Source: Agrypnia vestita (lineage: Eukaryota > Arthropoda > Insecta > Trichoptera > Phryganeidae). Taken from it: 64,000 nt of DNA. This document shows positions 1 to 10,145 of this stretch, in pieces. Made by a program: the position numbers and the translations under genes. The stretch is from positions 1-64,000 of the forward strand of contig JADDOH010000301.1 in NCBI GenBank assembly GCA_016648135.1. The letters run 5' to 3'. Position 1 is the stretch's first letter. Each line of letters begins with the position of its first letter. The notes under the pieces are model-generated. The model had not been told where the DNA came from. It saw only the letters and a list, made by a program, of their open reading frames with translations, and did not search any database.

Positions 1-454
1 TATATACCCGCCAAGTTTTCTCCACAACCACCCACCGGTGGTTATGGTAGTGAATCGCCCTTGGTGTCCCATCGAAAATATGCGGGTTTAGTGGGGGTGG
101 CTGTGCGTGGATGGGAGTGGGTGACGAAAATGTGCTTTGTAGCACATTTTTTTGTTATGGGAAGGCCGCAAATGCTTCAGATTGTTTCAAAATAGGCGCG
201 CCGACTGTTTCGGTGAGTCTAGAAGGTTCCAGAAAAACCTGCTCCAGAAAGTTCTGGAGGGAGAAGGTTCTAGAAAATTCCCGAAAGTTCTATGTGGCGG
301 AATGTGTCGGTTTGTCTAGAAGTTTCCTCTACATTCGATAAATTACTTGAATATTCTGAAAGGAGAATGTTCTAGAAGGTTCGCGAAAGCTCCATGACGA
401 TCCAAACAGTGTACTAATAATCTACGCGTGCGAAGCCGTGCGGGCACAGCTAGT
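1..454 (+). mobile_element. Helitron-like non-autonomous repeat, copy A1
   Basis: The repeat starts near ACCCGCCAAGTTTTC and ends in a GC-rich hairpin-like tail followed by CACAGCTAGT. A short GC hairpin plus CTAGT is the usual 3' end of lepidopteran Helitrons. Two more copies lie at 8877-9327 and, inverted, at 36938-37430. No Rep/helicase coding is present, so it is non-autonomous. The reading frame at 111-341 is carried by the repeat and looks spurious. The left edge is cut or nearly cut by the window start. The Helitron assignment is inferred from the 3' end only; membership of a three-copy family is directly visible. Confidence 0.7.
222..387. promoter_or_regulatory. Heat-shock-element arrays inside repeat A1
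   Basis: Alternating GAA and TTC units separated by two bases match the binding pattern of heat-shock factor. There are three units at 222-234, two at 247-254, six perfect units at 263-290 and five perfect units at 365-387. Three units are normally enough for an HSF trimer. The match to the motif is direct; activity is inferred. Confidence 0.65.
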
Positions 455-469
455 TTGATTATAAACGAT

Positions 470-665
470 GATTTTTTTGTCCGTGCTCCGCGCGCGCTCA
501 TTGGTTAAATGAAATTGCGCGCGTCTTGTTTCCTGTTACGCATTTCCGTCCTTCTTCCCGAAATCACTGCCACAGATTGCAGGAAAGCGAGAGGAAAGAT
601 TTTACACATCAAAAATAATCAGCGATTATAGCAAACTTCCCGTGCGTGATTATAACGACATCTTT
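470..665 (+). repeat. Interspersed repeat family B, partial copy
   Basis: This stretch contains AAATGAAATTGCGCGCGTCTT, TTTCCGTCC and AAATCACTGCCACAGATTGC blocks. They recur in the same order at 12760-12872 and, on the other strand, across 53190-54400. Only the right part of the family is present here. No coding is seen and the class is unknown. Confidence 0.6.
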
Positions 666-828
666 GTTTACCCCGTGCACATCCGCTCTGATTTTTACCT
701 GAACTAGCGAAGGGTTGCGCGGAAGAAAGCGTCGAAGGACCCAGGAAGGCGGAATAATCATCGGACCCCGTGAGGTGTGAGGGCCGGGAGACCGCTCTAG
801 CGGACTAAACCGATTAAGGGCAGAGCTC
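666..828. other. GC-richer unexplained segment
   Basis: A more GC-rich stretch lies between repeat B and an ORF-like remnant, with runs such as GGACCCCGTGAGGTGTGAGGG. It could be the 5' region of the element ending near 1376. I see no recognisable domain, tRNA or terminal repeat. Confidence 0.3.
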
Positions 829-1264
829 TTGGACCTGCTGCGATATTCCAGCGAGCCCAGAGGAGAAAATAAAATTTTCGCCTTTCAAAAAATTTCTAAA
901 TGCAAACGAAAATATCCCAAAATCTGTAAAAATGCGCGTTTACATAAATTGGCGTGCCATTGCAGTGCATCTCATATGTTCGCAGAACACAGGGTCCATG
1001 GCTTTGCTGCTCTCCAACGACTGAAGATGGCTAGCGCAAGAAAGAGGATGTGGGGGTCTAGCAACTCCATTGTTCAAGCAGCTGCTATGTGGCTTGACTC
1101 CCCAATGCATAAAAGATGGACACTAATTATGCAACAGTGACAGTTCTCCATTATTTCTTATGTATTTATCTATTTTTATTACTATTTTCTTCTTTCTATT
1201 TTTAATTTCGACATGTTTTTATTTCTTATTCTACTTCTATGTCTGTTGTTGGTTTTCTATTTTC

Positions 1265-1306
<42 letters not shown>

Positions 1307-1376
1307 ATATGGCGAGGTGAGAATCTATTCTCAACAAGTTGAAATAAAGACCTAATATTATTATTATTATTATTAA
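829..1376 (+). mobile_element. Possible retroelement 3' end with (TTA)n tail
   Basis: An open frame of 103 codons (829-1140) ends ...MHKRWTLIMQQ and I do not recognise it. It is followed by a pyrimidine-rich stretch, an (AT)n run at 1272-1305, an AATAAA-like signal near 1342 and a (TTA)n run at about 1358-1373. The order ORF, 3' UTR, AATAAA, short microsatellite tail is typical of LINE 3' ends, but without a conserved domain this is inference. Confidence 0.35.
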
Positions 1377-1521
1377 AAAGCGATAACATTAAATACCCGT
1401 CATATGAAACGGGCATATATATTGTCACGTGATCACGGTGATGGGAGAAAAATGAAACACTAGAAATTTATTTTAAATTACACAATTCTGAACTTTGAAA
1501 GGCAAAGAGGTTGGTCATTAT

Positions 1522-1568
1522 CATTATTATAGTTTCGAGAGGAGCAGTCCGTCTCATCATTAGGTCAG
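1522..1568 (-). ncRNA. Decayed hammerhead-ribozyme-like motif H1
   Basis: On the minus strand the core reads CTAATGA (1557-1563; expected CTGANGA, so one core G is lost). One extra base follows, then stem II GAGA/TCTC plus GGA/TCC around a CTGC loop, then GAAA (1533-1536). Stem III is ACTATAAT, a one-base change from the palindrome ACTATAGT of the close relative at 55003-55047. The core substitution predicts an inactive ribozyme. Confidence 0.5.
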
Positions 1569-1789
1569 TCATATTAATAACTAAACCAAATACAGAAATA
1601 TTGTCATCTTAGTCGAGTAGAGCAGCGGGTCGCGGAGCTACAGGGAGGATTATTTTGGTATTTAACGGAAAAATATTGAGAATCAGAAATATTTGTCGGA
1701 ATATGATGAGGTTTGTGAATATTTTCTCATGATGAACTTATTAAAGAAATGATTAAAATATTTAACATACACAATAGTCTAAATCGTTA

Positions 1790-1860
1790 TCAATTCTCAC
1801 ATAAGTATGCTGCGGCCATTTTGTCGCATGACACATCCTTGGGGTTGCATGTATTTTTCA
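1790..1860. repeat. Repeat family K, short fragment
   Basis: The block GCGGCCATTTTGTCGCATGA followed by ACATCCTTGGGG matches 36715-36760 (GCGGCCATTTTGTCACGGGA, ACATCCTTGGGG) and more weakly 40830-40850. It is a short relic of family K with no coding. Confidence 0.5.
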
Positions 1861-1951
1861 TGTTTATAGCGTTAACTTTGTGGTTATACATAATTATTAA
1901 TTTTAATTAATTCAAAAGTTTGTATAAACCACTTGGAGTAACTTTACATAA

Positions 1952-1989
1952 GTCTACCGGTTTCGATACCACTGTATCTTTGTCAGGAC
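1952..1989 (-). ncRNA. Hammerhead-ribozyme-like motif H2 (Penelope-like 3' end)
   Basis: The minus strand reads stem I GTC, core CTGACAA (one change from CTGANGA), one extra A, stem II GATAC/GTATC around AGTG, GAAA, palindromic stem III ACCGGT, A, then stem I GAC. Flanking sequence toward 1890 resembles that following the motif at 57804-57847, which lies downstream of a GIY-YIG remnant. I therefore read it as a Penelope-like 3' piece with an inactivating core change. Confidence 0.55.
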
Positions 1990-2010
1990 GGACGAATACT
2001 TACTATCCAT

Positions 2011-2355
2011 TTTTTAGAATCATGATTTTGAAAAAATAGAGCAATAAATCAGTAATCCTCGGTGATAGCATTTAAATTTTTTTGTAATTTTTTGGATACT
2101 GCTACATTTGCTTTTATATCCCTTATATGATTAATAATAGTTATAATAATTGGATCATTTAAAAAGCGCCATTTTTGTGAGTAAAAAACACTTATTTACT
2201 ATTACATACTTATTCATTAGATGAAATGCAAAAAATTGATTATACATTTAAAACTATAATAGTTGCGAACACCAGAAAGAATCAGGTATTTTCGCAGAGT
2301 GCATACAAGAAGTGGAAAACATTACATTAGTGTTGTAGTGGTCTGATTCTATAGG
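2011..2355. other. AT-rich stretch, nothing recognised
   Basis: The DNA is AT-rich, without a credible ORF, RNA gene or terminal repeat. Part of it may belong to the Penelope-like fragment carrying the motif at 1952-1989. Confidence 0.4.
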
Positions 2356-2487
2356 TTTTTATAGGATTGTCTAAACAAATGCGTCTTTAGTTGTTTTTTG
2401 AGCTGCGGTAAGCTGTCTGTTTGTCTCAGTTTATTAGGTAGTTTATTCCACAAATTTGGTCCAGCCACCGCGAAAGCACGGTCACTG
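2356..2487 (-). pseudogene. LINE reverse-transcriptase C-terminal fragment
   Basis: The minus strand encodes RAFAVAGPNLWNKLPNKLRQ followed by a region with THLF and then a stop. This is the hallmark C-terminus of many non-LTR retrotransposon ORF2 proteins (pattern R.F..AGP.LWN.LP...R, later K..LF). Only about 43 codons remain, so it is a severely 5'-truncated copy. The open frame on the plus strand here is a shadow. The family pattern is recalled rather than searched. Confidence 0.75.
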
Positions 2488-2489
2488 AA

Positions 2490-2712
2490 ATTGGTCTATC
2501 AAAGAATAAACTTGTATATGGATACCAGTGACAGAATAAAAATACTTATTGAAGATACACTACGGTGGAAATATTCCAAGTGCATTATTGATGACGCAAT
2601 TCCAACGTGTTATAATCAAAAAGCCTACCCAGTCCTTACCTTGATAAATAATTCGCTTCTTGACTTCATAACTAATCTACAACATATGGAAGCATTGAAG
2701 GAGCTATCGTAA
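2490..2712 (+). other. Unrecognised open frame
   Basis: About 74 open codons follow the LINE fragment, with a LYMDTSDRIKILIEDTLRWK segment and a stop at 2710-2712. It starts where the minus-strand LINE homology stops, so it may belong to a different inserted element. No domain is recognised and no splice context is convincing. Confidence 0.25.
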
Positions 2713-2819
2713 GACTGGGTCACTCGAGACGACAGGCTACCACCAGGCAAAACGTTATTTTTAAGAATTTGCAACGATATTACTGCTGATTATTTTTATG
2801 CAATGTAATTCACTAGTAG

Positions 2820-2990
2820 AATTGGTGAACATTGCCCTGTTTAGAGTGATCACTTAAGCCAGCTCATATAGATTGTAAGCCCTAAGCCATCATATAAGAG
2901 ACTTCCGTCCACATTTCTCATATATAAATTAGCTTCGTCTCTGTGAGACTTCTATAATTTAATCTTAATTAATGTTACTTGTCATCGAGG
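2820..2990 (+). repeat. Lepidopteran GTGATCACTTAAG repeat, copy 1
   Basis: The AGTGATCACTTAAGCCAGC block followed downstream by TTTCTCAT, TTAGCTTCGTCTCTGTGAGA and TCTATAAT recurs at 31415-31560 and, more diverged, at 61790-61945. Similar GTGATCACTTAA motifs are common in lepidopteran interspersed repeats. No coding is present. Confidence 0.55.
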
Positions 2991-2999
2991 CCGCTGTAT

Positions 3000-3470
3000 G
3001 TCAGTACTAGGGGATGCATTCCCGAGTCGGGATTGCCCTTTCGGGATCCCTCGAGATTATAATTTCCAATCCTGAATACTTTTGTGTTTTTTTTTGTTTA
3101 TACAGCTGAATAGCAATTAACGACAATGTCTTGTATTTTTGTATCAGCAATTTTAATAAAATGTTCATTATTAATCATTAAAGTTTGTGTAGGCGTTTTT
3201 CCAAGCATCAATCAGTCAATGTAGTGGAGTAAAAACTGCTAACTATAGTAGTTTTTATTACTATGTTAGGTTGATAAAATACAGCGAATATTATTCAAAG
3301 CTATTTTCATTATTTGAATGTGACATGAACATAAGTTTTAAGCACTTACTAAAAGCTCTACAGACATATACAATTAAACATACAAACATAAAAAATGCTG
3401 ATCAATCCCGATAATCTCTCCCAATTTTTCGAGATCTCCCGGGATCGGGATTGCATTCCCTAGTCAATAC
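3000..3470. mobile_element. hAT-like MITE with 8-bp target duplication
   Basis: The terminal inverted repeats are TAGGGGATGCATTCCCGA (from 3008) and the complement of TCGGGATTGCATTCCCTA (ending 3462). Direct 8-bp flanks GTCAGTAC (3000-3007) and GTCAATAC (3463-3470) differ at one base. An 8-bp duplication and a TAGGG terminus fit the hAT superfamily. The ~455-bp interior encodes nothing recognisable, so the element is non-autonomous. Confidence 0.7.
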
Positions 3471-3860
3471 TGACAGAAAATTAAACTTGATAACACTTTC
3501 AACAAGAATCATATTTTCAACTACGATGTATTTCACATACCAACCACTGTTAATGATCACGAATTCCTCACTTCTTCCATCATTTCCAGCTCGATTCCCA
3601 ATTCCTGTAAAATATGCCCCTTACATAGAAGAAATGGGAATCCGATTAAAGTGTCGCATTTCGTCCCCCTCCTTATCTTCTCCGCTCCCGGTAGAGGAAA
3701 TATATTTACCGTGCACTCCAGGACTTCTCCAGCAGTAGCCCGACGGGTTCCTGGATCTCCCACCAACCATCAGACACTGCCCACCACCCACATTCCATAT
3801 ATTTATAAAGCACTATTGCTTTATATTGGGCACCCATTCTGAATTAGCCATAAAAAAAAA
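3471..3860. other. C-rich stretch with overlapping open frames, unrecognised
   Basis: Open frames of 63-95 codons overlap on both strands between 3451 and 3842 because the DNA lacks stops, not because a family signature is visible. No promoter, splice pair or domain is evident. Confidence 0.3.
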
Positions 3861-3867
3861 TTAATAG

Positions 3868-4035
3868 AGGTGCGAACACGGAATACGTGTCACATCAATA
3901 ATTTTACTATTTTCAAACTAAGCTAAACGCTTGTGTTACGAAGATAGGACTAAATTGCTGGTATTGAGTGAGGTTCGAACCCGCGACCCTTGGACCACGA
4001 GGCGAGAGTCCTAACCACAAGACCAACAACTCGGA
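3868..4035 (-). mobile_element. tRNA-derived SINE G, copy 1
   Basis: The minus strand begins with a tRNA-like head: A-box-like TGGTCTTGTGGTTAGGA and B box GGTTCGAACCTC. The body includes ACCAGCAATTTAGTCCTAT, GCGTTTAGCTTA and ACACGTATTCCGTGTTCGC. The same body occurs in plus orientation at 23985-24085. Imperfect acceptor pairing and the shared tail indicate a SINE rather than a working tRNA gene. Confidence 0.65.
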
Positions 4036-4939
4036 TGAATGTTTTATTCAAATATTCAGCGTATTGCTAATTTATTTCAAGTATTTTTAAGGCGAATTCC
4101 AAAAAAAATTCGATACAATTTTTCTAAATACAATTTTAAAAACCCTATAAAAATAATATACGCGCGCTAGAAGTTTACTTCTTTGGCATGCATAAATTAA
4201 ACCGTGTGCTGTATACCTTGCGTTTGAACATAGCTGGACAGAATGTTCGTCCGTTTTTCAGTATGCCCTTAACCGAAATATTAAATATAAACATTTTAAT
4301 GTATTTGCGGCTTATTTTATAGTGTAAAAACTTTAAGTTGTATAATAGCGCCTAAGAAGTATACATTCTAAATCATTATACAGTAAATAAATGTAACAAA
4401 AGAATGATAGAAGAATACAGTTCAATGTTACATTGTAGATATTAATATACAAATACATTATATAAATGCAGTAGGATATTATCACCATCTTAAAAATACC
4501 GCACCCAAAGAGGTACTTTTAATAAAAAAAACACAATAGTGTTCATTACTTGTGTTGCCTATCTATGTACATGGACAGCACTGTCATGTTCCTACGCTTC
4601 TGTTCTCTTATGGTCCTCGTCTCAACGCTGTCCTTGGAGACAAATTAGAAAGAAGAGATAGATTGAATTCTGCCGATCTAGTGATTTATTTAGTTTAATG
4701 AAACAGATATTCAACAGCTCCCTTAACGACCCTTACAGACAGTCCCACAAGAACATTTATATGAATCTCCTACGTACATGTAGCACAAACAAACAAACGT
4801 AAAACTAATACAATATTAAGTAACTATTAGTGAAGACAAATCGAGGTAAAACATACTACAAAAAAAATTAATATTTTGTCAAATTTTCGAAGGAAGCATA
4901 CACTTGGTGTTGGGACAGTATAATTAAATAAATAAATAT
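4036..4939. other. AT-rich stretch, nothing recognised
   Basis: Nothing beyond AT-rich DNA is supported: no long ORF, RNA gene or paired terminal repeats. Confidence 0.4.
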
Positions 4940-4982
4940 AACTTAAACTTAAACATAAACACCACTTATATTTATTGTCGAT

Positions 4983-5021
4983 TCCAACCAGGTTTCGCTA
5001 CGACCGTAGCTTCTTCGGGGA
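4983..5021 (-). ncRNA. Hammerhead-ribozyme-like motif H3
   Basis: The minus strand reads stem I TCC, core CCGAAGA (the second core base is C instead of U), an extra A, stem II GCTAC/GTAGC around GGTC, GAAA, self-complementary stem III ACCTGGT, T, then stem I GGA. All helices pair. The only core deviation is the U-to-C change, which should reduce or abolish activity. It is probably a Penelope-like 3' relic. Confidence 0.55.
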
Positions 5022-5039
5022 GAATTTTAACTCAGTTAT

Positions 5040-5375
5040 TACGTGATAAAATGGTCGCTACATACTAAAGTGAGATTTGATGTCGATTTTAGACTGAAAT
5101 ATCATGGCGAAGATAGCAATATCCAGTTATATAAGTAGCAAATGAAGCAATGTTCACTATTTTGTAACAAACACAGCAATCTTTAAAAGTTTAATATTTG
5201 TTTATACACATATAGAAATGGAAAACTTGGGTGGCAATTATTTAAAAAAAAATTCCAAAAAATATGTAGGTATCATCGATTCCAAAGAAATTTCCTTTAG
5301 TGACAGTTTTTTTTTGTGTTTGTCTCAGAAACACCCCAGTGGGATATTGCTGCCTTTGCTTTAATACCCCTCATA
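5040..5375. repeat. Repeat family K, diverged copy
   Basis: Segments such as AAAATGGTCGCTACATACTA and GGATATTGCTGCCTTTGCTT match, in parts and in mixed orientation, the copies at 36410-36830 and 40540-40895. It is non-coding, of unknown class and rearranged relative to the others. Confidence 0.45.
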
Positions 5376-6370
5376 TCTAGTTGAATTGTGATGAATGAAA
5401 TTTATAACCGACGTTCGTCGTGAATTTTTGTTCAAAATGGAGATGAAGATCTCAACAATCCAATTTAGTTTATTTTTTAGAGATTTTTCTTTCCATATCC
5501 TGTTTTCCTTGTATAATTTTTTCCCTATGTATACTCGCCAAGTCACTCCCACAGCTCCGCTAATTTCGTTTTTTTTTTTTAAATGTCTTCCTTCGAGACC
5601 TTAATGTCCTTTAAGGTTATTTTTCTCGTTGACACTTTACAGGAACTTTGTTTATCGATTGTCTACGGCCTTCCAATTGCTATTAACGCTCTTTAGTCGT
5701 GACAATGATGTACTTAACCATGTTCTGCGCTTTGCACGAACTAGCGAATTCCGTCCATACTACATTGTATAGTCTCTGAGATCTTCTGAGATTAGAGATC
5801 TTATTAGTATTCAGATGTCTAGGTTCCACTGTCATAATATATTGACTCATAAAGTCTCTTATATCGAGCAGTGTATACACAAATGAGTTATACATATAAA
5901 TTATCTTGTTAAAAATTAACACAAAATAAAAATACATAGAATCCGTTGCTTCTGTTCACCCCGTTTTACCGTTACATGTTGTTTTCTCATTTCGATCTCC
6001 CCCTTTTATATTCTGCTCTTCCATTAATCCCACGGTATCCATCATTGTTCCTTCTTCAGCAATCTCCGTGATGGAGAGCCACCCTTCGTCCGAGCGTCCA
6101 TCCATCATCGTCCATTTCTCTGATGGCGACGATAATTTGAGACATCTGTTTCTTTCACTCCTCAGACGTCAGACCAGTACATCTTATACGGAATAAGATC
6201 GCTGCAATTTCTTTCCAGAATATTCTCTGCGTACTACACGATTATTTCGCCTCGCGTCCGAGAAATCTTCAAACCCAAACAGTTCTGTTATTACTCTTGA
6301 TTTTATGTTTACTTAAGTAAAATCAAATAAATAAATCACCGCGCTTGAATAATTAAAAAGCTTCAACAAC
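5376..6370. other. AT-rich stretch, nothing recognised
   Basis: No credible gene. Short open frames at 5361-5604 and 5683-5937 overlap on both strands and have AT-driven composition. A (T)n run sits near 5570. Confidence 0.4.
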
Positions 6371-6374
6371 TTTC

Positions 6375-6728
6375 GTAGCTACTGTGCGTCGCAGTCAAAG
6401 ATAGAGACAGAATATTGGATCGGGCTTCTTTTTTTCACGTAAAGTGCCCCTGGTGGCTGAATCTATAACCACTCGGCTTCCTTCGCTTGATAATTGTAAT
6501 AGATCTGAGGAACGTATGTCGCGACGCCAGAAAGAGACTGCATGACAGAGAGAGAGAAGGTATAAAAAGGCGCGTGAATGTCGAGTCGCTCTCTCTTTTA
6601 CTACCATTGTGATTCCGACCGCATCTTACTGTACACCGGTTGTCTAAACCGTTATTGTCACCGAATAAATACTTACGAGAACAAAGTCTTTACTTGGAGC
6701 TTCCTCATCCCGAAACAAGAGTATTACA
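6375..6728 (+). promoter_or_regulatory. Promoter/polyA module, possible solo LTR
   Basis: TATAAAAAGGCGCG (from about 6561) is followed about 100 bp later by AATAAATACTTACG (near 6664) and a GT/T-rich stretch. A TATA box and an AATAAA signal within ~350 bp, with no ORF, is the layout of an LTR. I could not fix TG...CA ends with a matching 4-6 bp duplication, so the LTR reading and the edges are uncertain. Confidence 0.35.
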
Positions 6729-6736
6729 ATAATTAT

Positions 6737-7255
6737 CAACACTAACATTATAAAGAGGAAACATTTGATTGTTTGTTTGCATTGAATAGGCTCCGAAACT
6801 ACTGGACCGATTTTAAATTTTTTTTCACATTTAGAATCTTACATTATCCCTGATGAACACAGGCGATATAATATTTTCAAAAATGTTAGGAATCCGTATG
6901 ATAACTTAGACAATATAACCCAACGTGTGAAAAAAATACAAAAAAAAACCTTATATCGCGTACGCTGCGGGAATTACTGACAATAGAGCAAAGTTATCTA
7001 CTATAGCAATATAGAGGACATCAACATATATACAAAAAAGTCCGTGATACCATACGTCTAACTGTTATAGTTATGTCACAATAACTACATTATTCGTACC
7101 TGTGTATCAATCCTTATTCAAATAAATCATTTCGTATTCAAGGCTATATCAGTACCTGTAAATTACTTTTTGAATTATACCATTCCCAAGTTCCGTGTAT
7201 GTTAAAATTTATAATTTTTGTTTAATACCCGTGCGAAGCCGGGGCCGGCCTCTAG
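6737..7255 (+). mobile_element. Helitron-like element (lepidopteran type)
   Basis: It begins TCAACACTAACATTATAAAG, contains the familiar lepidopteran block AGGCTCCGAAACTACTGGAC then CATTATCCCTGAT, and ends CCCGTGCGAAGCCGGGGCCG then GCCTCTAGT. A TC start and a GC-rich hairpin shortly before CTAGT fit Helitrons. It is non-autonomous. The match to lepidopteran consensus sequences is from memory. Confidence 0.6.
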
Positions 7256-8400
7256 TTTCAAATAAACTTGCGTTAAGTCTTCATACTCCTGTATGCAAAA
7301 TTTTCGTCTGTAAAGCAATCTGTTATTAGGGAACAAGATTTCTATTCGTGATCCAAAAGACAAAATATCCTTCGCTGTCTTAAAGAGAAGAATCATATTG
7401 TCACAGGCTCGCGGCGGTGGAAAACTGATCAAAAACTCTAAATTAATTATAATTTTATTTAACCCGAAAGTCACTGAACGCGAACTTAACTGGAACAGTA
7501 TTTACTTTATCATTAAATCATATTATTATTATTTTATTTAACCTAACGAATTCACTATCAACCGGCCGGTAGGTACTCTCTTAATCTATTTTCGCTTGTC
7601 GCTTAGAATTCGCACTAGTCGCCGCTTTCGCTAGTATCCGTTTCTATCGAATCGCAAAATAATAAACTGTCCTCCAAATGGCGTCCTCCAAATTTCAGAC
7701 GTTTCACGAATTAAGTCGGCATTTCCACCGTTTATCCGAGACCCTTCTAGCAATTTCCAATTCAATTTAAAACGTCCAGAGAGCTGTGAATGTTACAGAG
7801 TTTACTGAATATCTTCAGATGAATTTAAGGGTAAGTTTATATATTCATTGTATAATTACTCAAATGCAGCACCAAGTCCGCTTTCAAATACTAGTAAAAA
7901 ATCACCAAAAAAAATGTATATTTTTAAATAAGCTTGTACCATTTGTTCGTGTTTAATCTCTCCCCAAAACGCAAACTGCGTTAAAATTTGGCAACTCCGT
8001 GATCCGTGACGCGGGGTTGGCGGTGAAGCCTCCAACCTCCCCCTCACTCGATGCTTTAGGGTTCTTGCGGCTTGCCTTAAATCAATCAAAGCCTTTCTTA
8101 TCACTGATGTATCAGATCTTGATATTACATTTTCAGACTTTACGGGTGAAAAAATATCCTTTCGGGTTTTTAGGTCATGAGATAAAATTCTTAGAAAAAT
8201 TCAATTTCGTGATCAAATTTGCTAAAAAATTTCCAATAATGTTATTTTATATAAAGGGTGTTGTAAGATTTAATATCAAGTTAATTTGTTGACGTAGCAC
8301 ATGAATTCGTGTCAATGTGAAACAAAACAGAAAATATTCAAAACAAGGGAACGCAGATTCATCTGCGCCATTACGGTGGATGATTACATTTATTTTAAGG
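7256..8400. other. Unexplained stretch, no gene
   Basis: Only short frames occur (for example 7856-8104 and 7999-8292 on opposite strands). No domain, tRNA or paired ends are seen. GC is slightly raised around 7560-7760. Confidence 0.4.
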
Positions 8401-8459
8401 CCGTTTATAAATATATATATATATATATATATATAAAGTAACCCATAAAAACCAAGTTT

Positions 8460-8866
8460 TTATTATACTCCCTTTCTCATTTACTAGTTGAAACATTTTT
8501 TCTTCGCTTAACCTACGCGTTGGGCGTCGGTCGGGCGACGCTACGAAAGGGAGTAATAAAAAATATCCAAAATTATACTATAATCAGGTTTCGCGTCAAC
8601 CAGACGCGTTGAAATATTTTCAACTTGATAACTTAATAAGTTGTATGAAAAAACCATTAAAAATTTGAAAAATTCAAAAATTTTTTTTTTTTTACGAAAA
8701 TTTGATACATCAACTTGATCGTCGCTACGAGTCTGCTTGCAAAGTTTCAGCTTGATTGGATCACGGGAAAGGGGTTTAAAATGGATCCAAAGTTTTTTCG
8801 TCAGACAAGAAGACGAGAAGACAAGAAGACAAGTAGACGCCACGAGTTATTATAAAGGGAGTAAAA
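8460..8866. mobile_element. TACTCCCTTTC-ended repeat C, copy 1
   Basis: It is bounded by TATACTCCCTTTCTCATTTA on the left and AAAGGGAGTAAAAA on the right, and contains GACGCTACGAAAGGGAGTAA, GAGTCTGCTTGCAAAGTTTC and AAAGTTTTTTCGTCAGACAA. The same ends and blocks occur at 23647-23943 and, inverted, at 41453-41755. This is a non-autonomous DNA-transposon-like family. A Helitron-like copy abuts its right edge. An (AT)n run lies at about 8416-8435. Confidence 0.6.
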
Positions 8867-8876
8867 AGAAACCCTT

Positions 8877-9327
8877 GTTTCCCTACCCGCCAAGTTTTCT
8901 CCACAACCAGCCACAACCACCCTTCCGGTGGTTATGGTGCTGGATAGCCCTTGGTGTCACATCGAAAACATGCGAGTTTGGTGGGGGTGACTGTGCGTGG
9001 GTGGGAGTGGGTGACGAAAATGTGCTTTCTGGCACATTGTTTTGTTATGGGAAGGCCGCAAAAGCTTCAGATTGTTTCAAAATAGGCGCGCCGACTGTGT
9101 CGGCGAGTCTAGAAGATTCTTAAAAAACCTGCTCTAGAAAATTCTGGAAGGAGAAGGTTCTAGAAAATTCCCGAAAGTTCTTTAAGGTTGTATATATAAC
9201 TGAGTGGCGGAATGTCTGTGTGTCTAGAAGGTTCCTTTACATTCAATAAATTTATTGAAAGTTCTATAACGATCCAAACAGTGTACTAAAAATCTACGGG
9301 TGCGAAACCGCGCGGGCACAGTTAGTA
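8877..9327 (+). mobile_element. Helitron-like non-autonomous repeat, copy A2
   Basis: This is a near-full match to copy A1: TTTCCCTACCCGCCAAGTTT at the start and GCGCGGGCACAGTTAGTA at the end. It gives the family's left boundary, which is cut off in A1. The open frame 8737-9123 crosses into the neighbouring repeat and is not a gene. Confidence 0.7.
9137..9180. promoter_or_regulatory. Heat-shock-element array inside repeat A2
   Basis: GAA at 9137, TTC at 9142 and GAA at 9147 are followed by six perfectly spaced alternating GAA/TTC units at 9153-9180. The six-unit block aligns with 263-290 in copy A1. It matches the heat-shock-factor site pattern; function is inferred. Confidence 0.65.
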
Positions 9328-10007
9328 TATAATGAAACAAGAAACATTTCATAATTATTTTTTTCATCAATACACGTGTTGGCAGGTCGCATCATGTATG
9401 TTTATATCGAGGAAAATGGCACACAATCGAAGGTTCCGTAGCAGACTGGAATATTCGTGAAGAAACCCATACGCACCAAAATACGCGAGAAATTTCTGAA
9501 ACTCGAGCGGTAATAAATTACGCGGAAAGCGCGCGCGAAACAACAGTCTATTTTTAACATTTGGCGAAGTCACAGATAAAACGAAACAGACAGCGACGGG
9601 TGATTTTGGTGTGGATACTTGGCCAGCAATAATGTACCGACGTGTGTTAAGCGTTTGATAGAGATCAAAGCCAACGAAGTGAATGAAAATTTCTAGATAT
9701 AAGTGCAATTTCTGAAAAAACTATATTAAAATATTTTAACACTAAATAGCTGCAAAGATAACTGCCCGGTTAAAGGCCCTGTCGATTAAAAAAAATATTA
9801 TTATAATTTCATTCGTCCGTGCATAGTTTTCGCTGCCAAAGTCCGATCGAATCAACTCTGCGCAATTTTTTGGCGTCTTTTAAATATCTTACGCTCAGTT
9901 AACTTACGTTAATCTGATCAAAGATTGTGACAGGTTGAGAAAACGGGACATTTTATGATTTTAAGATAAATTCACTATTTTTTGGCAGTGAAAAATTAAC
10001 ATATAGG
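9328..10007. other. Unexplained stretch
   Basis: A minus-strand frame at 9367-9708 (113 codons) has no recognisable domain. No terminal repeats or RNA genes are seen. Confidence 0.35.
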
Positions 10008-10145
10008 GCTTGTTCAGACACAGCGGGAACCGCGCGGTTTCAGAATCGCGAGGGATCCGCGCGGATCTTATTTATGTAGGTTTGTATATAGTCGTTCAGA
10101 CATATCCGCGCGGTTAATCAAACCGCCCGGTTATGTCTGAGTGTC
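10008..10145. mobile_element. GC-rich hairpin element, possible MITE end
   Basis: GGGCTTGTTCAGACACAGCG is followed by repeated CCGCGCGG motifs and a strong hairpin at 10096-10140: TCAGACAT...ATGTCTGA arms continued by ATCCGCGCGGTT/AACCGCCCGGTT (two mismatches, loop AATCAA). This resembles a DNA-transposon terminus, but a matching distant end was not found. Confidence 0.4.

Noticed and set aside
6375..6728. Definite solo LTR
   Set aside because: TATA and AATAAA spacing fit, but no TG...CA ends with a matching target duplication could be fixed, so kept only as a possible LTR.
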